NCBI RefSeq assembly: GCF_003382365.1
Contig: NZ_QTSU01000001.1
Location: 2,356,001 to 2,420,000 of the forward strand
Reading direction: 5' to 3'
From: Lysobacter silvisoli
Lineage (GTDB): Bacteria; Pseudomonadota; Gammaproteobacteria; Xanthomonadales; Xanthomonadaceae
DNA length: 64,000 nt
Below, one piece after another: positions 8,536 through 17,949 of the stretch (positions are counted from its first letter, which is position 1; the number at the start of each line of letters is the position of its first letter). A program made the position numbers and the translations under genes. The notes beneath the pieces are model-generated. The model had not been told where the DNA came from and ran no database searches. It was given only the letters and a program-made list of their open reading frames with translations.

Positions 8536-9090
8536 TTATTCGGCGCCGAACCCTTCGTTGTAGCAGCGCACGCTGGCCGGCGGCACTTCGACGAACTTGC
8601 CGCTGTCGCGGTCCAGGCGCACCGCCCAGCGCGAGGCCTGGAAGGTTTCCTGGGCCGCGGCGTCGGCCACGGCGGTGTCGACGATGGCGATCAGGCCGGC
8701 GTCCTCGACGCCGTCGCGCTGGCAGGTGGCCACCGACAGGTACTCGCCGCGCTTGAGCTTGGGATAGGGCACCACGTCGGTGATCTTCCAGCGCGGCGAG
8801 TTGCCCTCGCGGCCGGCGAACTCGCCGGCGTAGAGCTTGATCGAGCGGTCCTGGGCATCGTCCAGGGTGCCGATGGAGCGCGCGCAGATCTGCTCGGGCG
8901 CGCTGCCCGAGCCCACGCAGCTGCCGGTGTTGGACTTCAAACCGTCCGGATACGGCGGCACCACGCGGCCGATCCAGACCGATGCCGGCGCCGGCATCGG
9001 CGCCGCCGCAGGCGCCGCGACCGGTGGCGTCGCAGCCGCCGGCAACGCCGTACCACCGGTCGCGAGCAGCAGGAGCAGGCAGACGCGCAT
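8536..9090 (-). CDS. Secreted protein of unknown function
   Basis: A 184-aa protein with a signal peptide ([20 protein letters not shown]) and an alanine/proline linker. The conserved-looking mature domain (about residues 38-184) has three or four cysteines that could form disulfides. ATG at 9090 begins 5 bp after the NfeD-like gene's stop, so the two are likely co-transcribed with the SPFH gene. The family is not recognised. Its position in an SPFH-NfeD operon suggests an envelope role, but nothing in the sequence names one. Confidence 0.7.
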   Translation of the reverse strand: MRVCLLLLLATGGTALPAAATPPVAAPAAAPMPAPASVWIGRVVPPYPDGLKSNTGSCVGSGSAPEQICARSIGTLDDAQDRSIKLYAGEFAGREGNSPRWKITDVVPYPKLKRGEYLSVATCQRDGVEDAGLIAIVDTAVADAAAQETFQASRWAVRLDRDSGKFVEVPPASVRCYNEGFGAE

Positions 9091-9095
9091 GGCGC

Positions 9096-9536
9096 TCAGT
9101 CCGCCGCCTCGACGCGCAGGCTCATGCCGTCCACGCCGGTCACGCGCACGCTGGCGCCGGCCGGCAACTCCGGGCCCAGCACTTCCCAATAAGCGTCGGC
9201 GATCTGCACCCGGCCGCGGCCCTGTTCGATGCCGCGTTCCAGCGCGACCACGCGGCCCACCAGTTGCTGCGCTCGGCGGTTCAGCGCCGGCTGGTCGCTC
9301 TTGCGCTCGCGGCCGCGGAACCAGGTGCGGTAGACCTGGATGGAGACGAAGCTCAGCACCACGAACGCGGCCACCTGCGCCAGCACCGGCATGCCCGGCA
9401 GCACCAGCACCAGTACGAACACCGCGGCGGCGGCGAAGCCCAGCCACAGCATGAACGCGCCGGGCAGCAGCGCCTCGGCCGCGAACAGCAGCAGGGCCAC
9501 CGCGGCCCAGGTCACCATCTGCCAGTCCAGGCGCAT
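9096..9536 (-). CDS. NfeD-like membrane protein
   Basis: A 146-aa protein with two or three N-terminal hydrophobic segments (residues about 8-72) followed by a cytoplasmic OB-fold NfeD domain (LVGRVVALERGIEQGRGRVQIADAYWEVLG...). Short NfeD proteins are almost always encoded beside an SPFH/stomatin gene and act with it in membrane microdomain organisation. That arrangement is present here: the SPFH gene ends 3 bp upstream. Family and context agree. Confidence 0.9.
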   Translation of the reverse strand: MRLDWQMVTWAAVALLLFAAEALLPGAFMLWLGFAAAAVFVLVLVLPGMPVLAQVAAFVVLSFVSIQVYRTWFRGRERKSDQPALNRRAQQLVGRVVALERGIEQGRGRVQIADAYWEVLGPELPAGASVRVTGVDGMSLRVEAAD

Positions 9537-9539
9537 CGC

Positions 9540-10493
9540 TCAACCTCCTCGCGGCGCCGGCGGCGGCACCGCGCGCGGCGCCGCCTGGCGGTCCAGCGCT
9601 TCCTTGGCCAGCTCGGCGATGCCGCCCAGCGAGCCGATCACGCCGGCCGACTCCATCGGCATCATCACGAACTTCTGGTTCGGCGCCTCGGCCAGCGACT
9701 TGAACGCTTCGATGTACTTCTGCGCGACGAAGTAGTTGATCGCCTGCACGTTGCCCGAAGAGATCGCGTCGGACACCAGCTGGGTCGCCTTGGCCTCGGC
9801 CTCGGCCAGGCGCTCGCGCGCCTCGGCTTCGCGGAACGCGGCTTCGCGCTTGCCCTCGGCCTCCAGGATCGCGGCCTGCTTGTCGCCCTCGGCGCGCAGG
9901 ATTTCGGACTGGCGGTGGCCCTCGGCCTCGAGGATGTTGGCGCGCTTCTCGCGCTCGGCCTTCATCTGCCGGGCCATGGAATCGACCAGGTCGCGCGGCG
10001 GCTGGATGTCCTTGAGTTCGATGCGGTTGACCTTCAGGCCCCAGGGATGGGTGGCCTGGTCCACCGCCAGCAGCACCTTGGCGTTGATCTCGTCGCGCTT
10101 GGACAGCGACTCGTCCAGGTCCATGGAACCGATCGCGGTACGGATGTTGGTCATGACCAGGTTGAGGATGGCGACTTCGAGCTGGGCCACCTCGTAGGCG
10201 GCCTTGGCCGCGTCCAGCACCTGGAAGAACACGATGCCGTCGACCTTGACCACCGCGTTGTCCTTGGTGATCACGTCCTGGCTGGGCACTTCCAGCACCT
10301 GCTCCATCATGTTGATCTTGCGGCCCACGCCCTGGTAGATCGGCACCAGGAAGTGCAGGCCCGGGGTCATGGTGTGGGTGTACTTGCCGAAGGCCTCCAC
10401 CGTCCATTCGTAGCCCTGCGGCACCATGCGCACGGCCTTGAACAGCACGATGATCGCCGCGACCAGCAGTACGACGGCCAATATCTCTCCCAT
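9540..10493 (-). CDS. SPFH/Band 7 membrane protein (stomatin/QmcA-like)
   Basis: A 317-aa protein with an N-terminal membrane anchor (GEILAVVLLVAAIIVLFKAV), a Band 7 domain (about residues 25-190, including VPSQDVITKDNAVVKVDGIV) and a long alanine/glutamate coiled coil (about residues 185-245). ATG at 10493 is preceded by GGGAGGGGG and starts at the membrane helix; a longer upstream frame is less likely. Proteins of this type form oligomers in membrane microdomains and influence protease FtsH in other bacteria. It heads the SPFH-NfeD-secreted protein operon. Confidence 0.93.
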   Translation of the reverse strand: MGEILAVVLLVAAIIVLFKAVRMVPQGYEWTVEAFGKYTHTMTPGLHFLVPIYQGVGRKINMMEQVLEVPSQDVITKDNAVVKVDGIVFFQVLDAAKAAYEVAQLEVAILNLVMTNIRTAIGSMDLDESLSKRDEINAKVLLAVDQATHPWGLKVNRIELKDIQPPRDLVDSMARQMKAEREKRANILEAEGHRQSEILRAEGDKQAAILEAEGKREAAFREAEARERLAEAEAKATQLVSDAISSGNVQAINYFVAQKYIEAFKSLAEAPNQKFVMMPMESAGVIGSLGGIAELAKEALDRQAAPRAVPPPAPRGG

Positions 10494-10579
10494 GGTGCCC
10501 CCTCCCTTATAGATAGGAGGAGTATAGGCCCAGCCGACCCCTGCGACGGTTTCGCCCCCGGCTGCATCCCTACCCGGAC

Positions 10580-11197
10580 ATGCCCGCCACATCCAGCTTC
10601 GCCATCGACGTCCCGGACTCCCTGCTCGCCCGCGCGCGCGCCGGGGAGCGGGCGGCGTTCGAGCAGATCTACCGCTGGTTCGAGCGCCCGGTCTACACCC
10701 TGGCGCTGCGCATCCTGGGCGGCGGCGCCGGCGACCGCGACGAGGCGTCCGAGGTGCTGCAGGACACCATGCTCAAGGTGCTGGCCCGGATCGGCGATTT
10801 CCGTGGCAATAACGGCGGCGGCAGCAACGCCGGAGATGGCGGCAGCAGCCCGTTCTGGGGCTGGCTGCGGCAGATCGCGATCAACGAAGCGCTGATGCGC
10901 CTGCGCAGCCAGCGCCGCCACGAGCACGCCCTGGTGCTGGACGACGACCGCCTGGCCGACGACCTGGCCGCGCCGCCGCCGGCCGCGGCCGACGCCTCGG
11001 CGCTGGCGCGCGCCCTGGCGCAGCTGCCCGCAGCCACCCGCAGCGTGCTGTGGCTGTACCACGCCGAGGGCTACACCCACGACGAAATCGCGGCGCTGAT
11101 GCAGCGCACGCCCAGCTTCTCCAAATCGCAGCTAGCGCGCGGCAGCCGCCGCCTGCGCGAACTGCTGGAACCGACCACGGAGGCGACCCATGCCTGA
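10580..11197 (+). CDS. ECF-family RNA polymerase sigma factor
   Basis: A 205-aa protein with sigma region 2 (FEQIYRWFERPVYTLALRIL ... EVLQDTMLKVL, residues about 28-75) and region 4 (LPAATRSVLWLYHAEGYTHDEIAALM, about 150-180), separated by a glycine- and alanine-rich linker. It directs RNA polymerase to specific promoters, probably under control of the next gene. The downstream gene overlaps its end by 8 bp, so the two are translationally coupled. Divergent from the SPFH operon by 86 bp. The trigger is unknown. Confidence 0.92.
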   Translation: MPATSSFAIDVPDSLLARARAGERAAFEQIYRWFERPVYTLALRILGGGAGDRDEASEVLQDTMLKVLARIGDFRGNNGGGSNAGDGGSSPFWGWLRQIAINEALMRLRSQRRHEHALVLDDDRLADDLAAPPPAAADASALARALAQLPAATRSVLWLYHAEGYTHDEIAALMQRTPSFSKSQLARGSRRLRELLEPTTEATHA

Positions 11198-12089
11198 CGC
11201 CAACGACCGCCAGCGCCCGCCGGCGCCGCAAGACTGGTCCGCCGCGTTCGCCGCGCTGCCGGCGGAAACGCCGCCCGCCGACGGCTGGGCGCGCGTGGCC
11301 GCGGCCTTGCCGGCCACCACCGCCGCAGCCGTATCACCGCCGCACAGCGGCGCCGCCGCATTGCGCCGGCGCCGTGCGCGCTGGCCGGCCTGGGCGGCTA
11401 TGGCCGCCGCACTGTCGGTGGCGGCGCTGCTGCCGCTAGCGCTGCGCAACGGCGAGCAGCCGCACGGCGCGCTGGACCCGGCGACCACGACGGCGCAAAC
11501 GCCGGCCGCCGTGCCGGCCGCCGATCCGCGCGCGACCACGCCTACGTCCGACACGGCGACGCCACCCGCTGCCGTCGCCAGCATCGAACCCGGCACCCGG
11601 CCGCCGGCCACCGCCGAACGCGAGCCGGCGACGCAGGCACCACGCCACGCCCGCCCCGACCGCGGCACGCGCGCCGCCGCGCGCCGCCCGGTGCGCAGCG
11701 CCATGCCCCCGGTCGCCAGCGATACGCCGCCCGACACCGCGCTCGCGCAGGCCACGCGAGCGCCCGCGCCGACCGACCCCGATGCCGAGGCCAATGCCGC
11801 CATCGCCCGCTGGCAAGGCGAATCGGCGCAGTTGGAAGCGCTGGTCGCGCTGGCCCGCGACGACCGCGTCGGCAGTGCCGGCGCCGCCCTGCTCAGTGCC
11901 GACCTGGACGACCGGATCGGCGTGATCGACGCCACCCTGCGCCAGGACGACCTGCCGCCCGCGCAGCGCGCCGCGCTGTGGGAGCAGCGCGTGCGCAGCC
12001 TGCGCCAGCTGGCCGGGGTGGAAAGCACCCAGCGCTGGCTGGCCGCCTATGGCGAACGCCAGGACGGCGCGCTGGTGCGCGTCGATTGA
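11190..12089 (+). CDS. Probable membrane anti-sigma factor
   Basis: A 299-aa protein with a short cytoplasmic N-terminus, one membrane segment (about residues 70-90, WPAWAAMAAALSVAALLPLAL), a long Ala/Pro/Thr-rich linker, and a C-terminal helical region. It lacks the HxxxCxxC zinc anti-sigma motif. The call rests on topology and on the 8-bp overlap with the ECF sigma gene, a standard arrangement for sigma/anti-sigma pairs. The composition of the linker suggests it spans the periplasm. The alternative is an unrelated membrane protein. Confidence 0.6.
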   Translation: MPDANDRQRPPAPQDWSAAFAALPAETPPADGWARVAAALPATTAAAVSPPHSGAAALRRRRARWPAWAAMAAALSVAALLPLALRNGEQPHGALDPATTTAQTPAAVPAADPRATTPTSDTATPPAAVASIEPGTRPPATAEREPATQAPRHARPDRGTRAAARRPVRSAMPPVASDTPPDTALAQATRAPAPTDPDAEANAAIARWQGESAQLEALVALARDDRVGSAGAALLSADLDDRIGVIDATLRQDDLPPAQRAALWEQRVRSLRQLAGVESTQRWLAAYGERQDGALVRVD

Positions 12090-12138
12090 GCGCCTTCGCG
12101 CATCCATAGCCACGAATACCCACCATGAGGTCCGCTCC

Positions 12139-13581
12139 ATGAGCGTCACGAACTCCCGCCGCATCCGCATCGCCGCGCTGGCCCTGGCGGTGGCCGCCAC
12201 CCTGGCGACGGTCGCAGCCGCGCAAGAAGGCGCCGACAAGACGGTGCGCACCCGCACCGTGATCGGCAGCGCCAACGACGACCCGGAACTGAAGGCGGCC
12301 ATGGATCAGCTGCGCCAGGCCCAGCAACGCGTACGCGAACTGGCGCGCGGCCGCGCCGAAACGATCGAGCGCGAGGGGCTGGACGATGGCCAGCGCCGGA
12401 TCGAAATCCACCGCATCGCCAACGACGCGGCGCTGGACGGGCGGGGCCGCGCCGAAGTCGCGCGCGAAGCGGCGGAACGCGCGCGGCTGTACGCGCGCGA
12501 CGTGCAGATGCGAATCGGCGACGGCGACGAGCGCCGCATCGTGATCCGCGGCGAGGCGCAGCGTCCGCTGCTGGGCGTGGTGCTGGGCTCGGACGAGCAG
12601 CGCGGCGCGCGCATCGTCGCGGTCACTCCCGACAGCGCGGCCGCGCGCGCGGGCCTGCGCAGCGGCGACCGCATCGTCGCCATCGACGGCCAGGCTCCCG
12701 CTGCCGGCAGCGATGGCCGCACGCGCCTGGCCGCCACCCGCGCCGCGCTGGATTCGCTGGACGTGAAGACGCCGGTGGCCATCGACTATGAGCGCGACGG
12801 CCGCAAGCAGTCGGTCAAGGTCACTCCACGCATGGGCGACCAGGTGCTGGTGTTCAACGGCGACGAGGGCCAGGTGTTCACACCGGGCGGCGACGTGGTC
12901 ATGCGCCGCTTCGAGCTGGACCGCGACGGCGTGCGCGAGTACGCCACCGAGCTGGCCGAGATCGCCACCATCAACCGCCAGGTGCGCGCGGACCTGGCCC
13001 AGTTGCGCACGCCGCTGTGCAAGGACGGCGACGACGACTGCCGGCTGCCGGCGCTGGTCGAGGCGTTCCGCTGGAACGGCCTCAACCTGGCCTCGGTCGA
13101 CAACGGCCTGGGCCGCTACTTCGGCACCGAACGCGGCGTGCTGGTGCTCAGCGCCGGCAACGAACTGTCGGGCCTGCAGCCCGGCGACGTGATCCGCAGC
13201 ATCGACGGCAAGACCGTCAACACTCCGCGCGAGGCCATGGACGCGCTGCGCGCGCGGCCGGAAGGCAGCGAGGTCGCGGTGAGCTACCTGCGCGACCGCA
13301 AGGACGGCAGCGTCAAGCTCAAGGCGCCCAAGGCGCTGCGGCTGATGATTCCGCCGGTGCCGCCCGCGCCGCCGATGCCGCCGATGCCCGCGCGCCCGGC
13401 GGTGCCCGCACCGCCCGCGCCGCCTCGCGCCGCGCTGCCGGTGCCGCCCTCGCCGCCCAAGGCGGCACTCCCGGCCGTGCCTGCGCCGCCCGCGCCTCCG
13501 GCGCCACCCAAGGGCGCGCCGCCGGCTCCGCCTACCCCACCGTCGCCGCCCCCCGCGCCGATCGCCCCGGTCGTGGTCTGA
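12139..13581 (+). CDS. Exported two-PDZ protein with long proline-rich tail
   Basis: A 480-aa protein with a signal peptide (residues 1-29, ending AAAQ). An Arg/Glu-rich helical stretch (about 50-135) is followed by a first PDZ domain (about 142-230, PDSAAARAGLRSGDRIVAIDG), a linker with a CKDGDDDC loop, and a second PDZ domain (about 333-395, LSGLQPGDVIRSIDGKT). From about residue 404 to the end it is a PPxPP-type proline-rich tail. No protease domain is present, so this is not DegP. ATG at 12139 is the start of the signal peptide and has GAGG upstream. It follows the sigma/anti-sigma pair by 49 bp and may be a periplasmic sensor or target of that system. Confidence 0.75.
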   Translation: MSVTNSRRIRIAALALAVAATLATVAAAQEGADKTVRTRTVIGSANDDPELKAAMDQLRQAQQRVRELARGRAETIEREGLDDGQRRIEIHRIANDAALDGRGRAEVAREAAERARLYARDVQMRIGDGDERRIVIRGEAQRPLLGVVLGSDEQRGARIVAVTPDSAAARAGLRSGDRIVAIDGQAPAAGSDGRTRLAATRAALDSLDVKTPVAIDYERDGRKQSVKVTPRMGDQVLVFNGDEGQVFTPGGDVVMRRFELDRDGVREYATELAEIATINRQVRADLAQLRTPLCKDGDDDCRLPALVEAFRWNGLNLASVDNGLGRYFGTERGVLVLSAGNELSGLQPGDVIRSIDGKTVNTPREAMDALRARPEGSEVAVSYLRDRKDGSVKLKAPKALRLMIPPVPPAPPMPPMPARPAVPAPPAPPRAALPVPPSPPKAALPAVPAPPAPPAPPKGAPPAPPTPPSPPPAPIAPVVV

Positions 13582-13596
13582 CCGGATTGCGGCCGC

Positions 13597-13636
13597 GTCG
13601 CCGATGCCTGCGCTGGCATCGGCGACGCGGCGGTTT
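13597..13636 (+). terminator. Intrinsic terminator after the PDZ gene
   Basis: GTCGCCGATGCC pairs with GGCATCGGCGAC, followed by GCGGCGGTTTT. It ends the ECF sigma factor operon before the convergent heme operon. Confidence 0.7.
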
Positions 13637-13647
13637 TAGCGCCGCGC

Positions 13648-14595
13648 TCAGCGTCGCTCGGCCGGCGCCGGCTCCACCCACTTGGCGAACACCGCATCGA
13701 TGTCGGCATCGGCCACCGGCTTGCCTTCCTGCACACCGCCGGCCTGCTCGAACAGCGGAATGATCATGGCCATGCCGTCGATCTTGGTCTTCAGGCGCGC
13801 GCCCGGGGCCTTATCCAGAAAGACCGACCAACGCTGGCGCACCTTGACCCAGTAGCCTTTCGTGGCCTCCCAATAGGTGTAGGCCGGCTTGAAGTCCACG
13901 TCCCGGGTCTTCTGGTAATCGTTGAAGCCGAACTCGCGCGCCAGTTCCACCTGGCTGCCGTCGGGCTTGCGCAGCACCTTGGTGTTGAACTGCTCGTGGG
14001 TCCAGCCGCCCGGGGTCAGGGTGTGGCGGTTGATCGCGCTGACCGCGTTGTAGTCGCTGCGCTTGGTGTACTCGCGACGCGGCAGCGGGCGCCAGCTCAG
14101 GTCGCTGGTCCAGGTCGCGGTGCCGTTGCGGTATTCCCAGCGGCCGGTGCCGCAGTAGCGCGGCGCGTCGCTGACTTCGTACACGCACTGGGTCCAGGCA
14201 CCGCGGGTCAGCTCGGCCGGAATGGCGCGCACCTGCCAGGTCTGGTCGGCGCTGAACTCGAAGCGCTGCTTGGCCTCAAACGTCCAATCCTGGCGCCAGT
14301 GCTTGGTCACGTGGCCGCTCTTCTCGTCCACCAGGATGTGCTGCAGCACGACCTTGGTCGGAGTGTCCTCCACCACGATCACGGTCTCGTTGCCGCCGCT
14401 GCGCATGGCCGGCGCGCGTTCGTAGCCGGGTTGCAGCAGCACGGTTTCGTCGAAGGCGAAGTCGACGATGTACTCGCCCTGCATCGCCAGGATCGAGGCG
14501 CGGTCGCGCGCGGCGTCGGTGGTCGCGGGCGCGGCGGCCCAGGCTGGCGCGGCCGTGCAGGCGAGCAGGCAGGTGGCTAGCAGTCGGTGGCTCAT
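13648..14595 (-). CDS. DUF6607 family exported protein of the heme locus
   Basis: A 315-aa protein with a signal peptide ending AAPAWAA. The mature part is rich in Trp and Tyr and has blocks such as KHWRQDWTFEAKQRFEF, CVYEVSDAPRYCGTGRWEYRNG and TPGGWTHEQFNTKVL, which I recall as DUF6607. The family has no assigned biochemical activity and is often encoded beside TonB-dependent heme or iron receptors. Here it is the last gene of a Fur-box-controlled run hemP, TonB receptor, 177-aa protein, DUF6607. A periplasmic role in heme or iron handling is inference. Confidence 0.75.
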   Translation of the reverse strand: MSHRLLATCLLACTAAPAWAAAPATTDAARDRASILAMQGEYIVDFAFDETVLLQPGYERAPAMRSGGNETVIVVEDTPTKVVLQHILVDEKSGHVTKHWRQDWTFEAKQRFEFSADQTWQVRAIPAELTRGAWTQCVYEVSDAPRYCGTGRWEYRNGTATWTSDLSWRPLPRREYTKRSDYNAVSAINRHTLTPGGWTHEQFNTKVLRKPDGSQVELAREFGFNDYQKTRDVDFKPAYTYWEATKGYWVKVRQRWSVFLDKAPGARLKTKIDGMAMIIPLFEQAGGVQEGKPVADADIDAVFAKWVEPAPAERR

Positions 14596-14640
14596 GGTCG
14601 TGTGTCTCGTCGGTGGTTGCGGTAAGAAAGAAGTTGGGAA

Positions 14641-15174
14641 TCAGGAATGCGGCGCCAGCGCGGCGTCGCGTCGGGCCAGGCAACAACAGGCATGCGCGGC
14701 GATCAGGCGGGCGCCGTGCGCGGCGGCGATGCGGCGCGCGTGGCGCGCGCCCACGTCCGACAGCTGCGCCGCTTCGGCCACCAGGATGCGGCGGCCCTCG
14801 TGGTCGACGACCACACGCAGGCGCAGCACCTGCGCGCGCCAACCGCGCATGCGACGCCACCACCGCGCCGCGCTGGGCCAACGCGGCGGCGGCCGCGACG
14901 GCAGCGCCAGGCTGACCTGGTCCCAGGCCAGGAAATCGCTGTCGGGCAACAGATGCAGGCGCCAGCATGCCCGGCCGTAGCCGTCGCGGAACACCATGGC
15001 TTCGTTCGCGGCCAGGCCATCGGGCCCGGCCACGCGCACCGCCTCGGTGGCCGCGAGCCAGCCATCCAGCGCGTCGCGCTGGCGCGCCGGATGCAGGCAC
15101 AACACGCTCGCCACCGCGGCCAGGCGTTCGGCCGCGGGCAAGACGCCGCTGGGCGGAGCGGGCGGCGCGCGCAT
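14641..15174 (-). CDS. Heme-locus protein of unknown function
   Basis: A 177-aa protein with no signal peptide or membrane segment, rich in Arg, Ala and Trp, with a CxxC-like cluster (HACCCLAR) near the C-terminus. It starts 4 bp after the heme receptor's stop and lies 45 bp before the DUF6607 gene, so it is in the same transcript. A comparable unnamed gene at this position is, as far as I recall, usual in xanthomonad/Stenotrophomonas heme receptor operons. The sequence alone does not show a function. A cytosolic partner in heme utilisation is a guess from position. Confidence 0.65.
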   Translation of the reverse strand: MRAPPAPPSGVLPAAERLAAVASVLCLHPARQRDALDGWLAATEAVRVAGPDGLAANEAMVFRDGYGRACWRLHLLPDSDFLAWDQVSLALPSRPPPRWPSAARWWRRMRGWRAQVLRLRVVVDHEGRRILVAEAAQLSDVGARHARRIAAAHGARLIAAHACCCLARRDAALAPHS

Positions 15175-15178
15175 GCGC

Positions 15179-17488
15179 TTACCAGTTCACCGCCAGGCTC
15201 AGGCCCAGGTTGCGGCCCGGCGAGGTGTAGCGGTCCAGGGTGGCGCTGCTGGCGGCCAGGGTGCTGGGCAGGTCGCCGCCGTCCCAGTACTTCTTGTCGC
15301 CCAGGTTGAACACGCCCACGTCCACGCGCGTGCCCGGGGCGAAGCTGAAGTGCGCGAGCAGGTCGAGCACGCCGTAACCGGGCGTGGCGAACAGCGTGGC
15401 TTGCGGCAGGTCGCTCTTGCGCCGGGCGAAACGGCCGGCCAGCTCCACGCCCCAGTCGTCGCGGTCGTAGGCCAGGCCCAGCGAGGCGCGCAGCGGATCG
15501 ATCGAGGACAGGGCCGCGCCGGTGTCGCGGTCCTCGCCCTTGGACCAGGCCGCCGCGCCGCGCAGCGACCAGCCCTCCCAGCCCGGCGACAGCGCGCCGA
15601 AGTCGACGCCGCCGCGCACTTCCATGCCGCGGATCTCGGCCTGGCTGACGTTCTGCGACTGGAACACCATCAGCCCCTGCGTATTGGTGCCGACGAAGCG
15701 CTGCGACTCGATGAAGTCGTTGTAGCGGTTGTAGTAGACCGAGGCTTCCAGGTAAGCCGCCTCGCCCGAGTAACGCAGACCCAGCTCGACGCCGTTGCTG
15801 GTCTCGGGCTTGAGCTGCGGGTTCGGGATCGCGGTGTAGCCGAACTGCAGATTGGTGAAGCCCAGGTTGACGTCGTTGTACGGCGGCGCGCGGAAGCCGC
15901 GCTGGTAGCCGCCGAACAGCGACCAGTCCTGGCTGAAATGCCACACCGCGCCGAGCTTGGGCGAAACCGAGGTCTTGTTGAGCGAACTGACCTGCACGCC
16001 CGGGTTGTCGGCGGCGAAGATCGCATCCACGCGCGGGTCCAGCTCATAGCGGTCCACGCGCACGGCCGGCACCAGGCGGAAGGCGCCATCGGCGAAGCGC
16101 ATTTCGTCCTGCACGAACAGCGCCGCGGTGGTGGTGCGGCTGACCGGGAAGTCGCGCACCGGGAACACGTCGGGCGAAATGGTCTTGGTGACCGCGCCGG
16201 TGGTCAGGTTGGTGGCCTGGCCGTCGCGCTTCTGCCGGATATCGCTGCGCGCGTACTCCAGGCCGTAGGTCAGGGTGTGCTGGACCGAGCCGGTGGCGAA
16301 GTCCTTGTGCGCGGTGCCCTCGATGCCGACGGTGCGCTGGTCGAAATTGAACTCGCGCTCGCGCCGGGTCGGATTGGTCGGGCGCCCGCCGACCACGGTC
16401 ACCCGCTCCTCCACCGTGCGCTGGGTGGTCTCGCTGTCCTGGCGGTAGACCTGCCACTGCAGCGCGTCGGCGAAGCCCGCGTCCAGCGCGTCCGCTTCGT
16501 GCGCGAACGACACCCGCGCGCGGGTCTGGTGGTCGTCGCCCAGCAGCGACAGGGTGCGCGCGACCGGTGCGCCCGGCGCCGCGGCGGCGTTGCCGCGCGA
16601 GCTCAGCACGTCGGTATCGGTCTGGTCCTCATTGCCTTCCACGGTCAGCTTGAAGCGCTGGTGCTCGCTGGGCGCGAACACCAGCTTGGCCAGCAGGCTG
16701 CGGCCGTCGCTGTCCTGCGGATTGGCGGCGGTGCGGCTGGCGTCGTCGCTGCGGCGCGTGCCCCTGTTTTCGGTTTCCTGGCCCTGGCGGTGACCCACCG
16801 TCACCAAGCCCGACCAGCGCTCGCCGCCGAAGGCCGCGGTGGCGCCGCCGAACAGGCCGCGGTTCTCGCCCTGGTAGCCGAGCTTGAAGCCGAAGTAGCT
16901 GTCCTTGCCTTCGCTCAGATAGTCGGAAGGATCCTTGGTGACGAACGCGACCACGCCGCCCAGGGCGTCGGAGCCGTACAGCGCGCTGCTAGGCCCGCGC
17001 ACGATCTCGACCCGCTTGAGCGTGTCCAGATCGACGAAGTTGCGGTTGGCGTTGGAGAAGCTGCCGATGGCGAAGGCGTCCGACACCGGAATGCCGTCGG
17101 TCTCCACCCGCACCCGGTTGCCGCCCAGGCCGCGGATGCGGATGTCGCCGATGCCGAAGCGGCCGACCGCATTGCCGACGCCGATGCCCGGCTCGTAACG
17201 GAACAGGTCCTTGAGGTCGCGCACCAGTTCTTCGTCCATGCGCTCACGGTCGATCGCGGTGACCACCGCCGGCACGTCCTGCAGCTCGCGCTCGGTGCGG
17301 GTGGCGGTGACCACGATGCGTTCGAGTTCGCGCGCGCCGGCGCCGGCGCCGTCCGGCGATTCGGCGGCGGCGTCGGCCGCGGCGGCGATGCCGGGCAGCG
17401 CCAGGAGCAGGGCCAGCGTCAGCGTGCTGGGAACGAGAGTTGCGGTAACGGACCGGCGGCCGCCGATATCGGAATGGGCGCGATGCAT
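15179..17488 (-). CDS. TonB-dependent heme/hemoglobin receptor
   Basis: A 769-aa outer-membrane receptor with a signal peptide (to about residue 38), a TonB box (ERIVVTATRTE), a plug domain and a barrel ending in an aromatic-poor but typical LSLAVNW. The barrel has GFRAPPYNDVN and NPQLKPET, corresponding to the FRAP and NPNL boxes around the conserved histidine region of heme receptors. It imports heme across the outer membrane using TonB energy. It lies downstream of hemP and a Fur box, so it is expected to be induced by iron limitation. Confidence 0.9.
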   Translation of the reverse strand: MHRAHSDIGGRRSVTATLVPSTLTLALLLALPGIAAAADAAAESPDGAGAGARELERIVVTATRTERELQDVPAVVTAIDRERMDEELVRDLKDLFRYEPGIGVGNAVGRFGIGDIRIRGLGGNRVRVETDGIPVSDAFAIGSFSNANRNFVDLDTLKRVEIVRGPSSALYGSDALGGVVAFVTKDPSDYLSEGKDSYFGFKLGYQGENRGLFGGATAAFGGERWSGLVTVGHRQGQETENRGTRRSDDASRTAANPQDSDGRSLLAKLVFAPSEHQRFKLTVEGNEDQTDTDVLSSRGNAAAAPGAPVARTLSLLGDDHQTRARVSFAHEADALDAGFADALQWQVYRQDSETTQRTVEERVTVVGGRPTNPTRREREFNFDQRTVGIEGTAHKDFATGSVQHTLTYGLEYARSDIRQKRDGQATNLTTGAVTKTISPDVFPVRDFPVSRTTTAALFVQDEMRFADGAFRLVPAVRVDRYELDPRVDAIFAADNPGVQVSSLNKTSVSPKLGAVWHFSQDWSLFGGYQRGFRAPPYNDVNLGFTNLQFGYTAIPNPQLKPETSNGVELGLRYSGEAAYLEASVYYNRYNDFIESQRFVGTNTQGLMVFQSQNVSQAEIRGMEVRGGVDFGALSPGWEGWSLRGAAAWSKGEDRDTGAALSSIDPLRASLGLAYDRDDWGVELAGRFARRKSDLPQATLFATPGYGVLDLLAHFSFAPGTRVDVGVFNLGDKKYWDGGDLPSTLAASSATLDRYTSPGRNLGLSLAVNW

Positions 17489-17686
17489 GGAGTCAGCTCG
17501 TGAGTGGAGACGAGGCTGGCTGGCATGCCGTGGCTACGGCGGCTGGCGGCCTGGAGTGAGGTTTGCGGCCGCGCCACGGAGCGCGGCGACGGCAAGGCAT
17601 CGCCGCACCGCACTCCCTTCCTTGGGAACGCGGCGCGGCAATGCGGTAGGCGACGTGGGGGAGCGGCGGCCTGGGACTGCGGGGTC

Positions 17687-17917
17687 TTACTTGGTCAGGA
17701 TCAGCTTGTCGTTGCGGGTGTGGCGCAGGCGGTAGACCTCACCGCCGTGGCGGATCAGCACTTCGCGCGCGCCGCGCAACAAGGCGACGCTTTCGATCAG
17801 CAGGGTGCTGGTCGCGGTCATCGCGGGGGCGGCGACCGCGGCGGTGGCGGCCACCACCGGGGGGAGGGAGCGGTCGGTACGAGGTTTGAGCTGCAACACC
17901 GGCTGGCGCAGGGACAT
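17687..17917 (-). CDS. hemP: Hemin uptake protein HemP
   Basis: A 76-aa protein whose C-terminal half carries the HemP signature: SVALLRGAREVLIRHGGEVY followed by RLRHTRNDKLILTK. The N-terminal half is low-complexity. HemP proteins are small cytosolic proteins needed for heme-receptor expression; in related bacteria they act as positive regulators. It is the first gene after the Fur box, with 198 bp between it and the receptor gene. The intervening DNA shows no further gene. Confidence 0.88.
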   Translation of the reverse strand: MSLRQPVLQLKPRTDRSLPPVVAATAAVAAPAMTATSTLLIESVALLRGAREVLIRHGGEVYRLRHTRNDKLILTK

Positions 17918-17949
17918 GGCAGGCGACTCGATCAGGGTTCGCCATTGAT

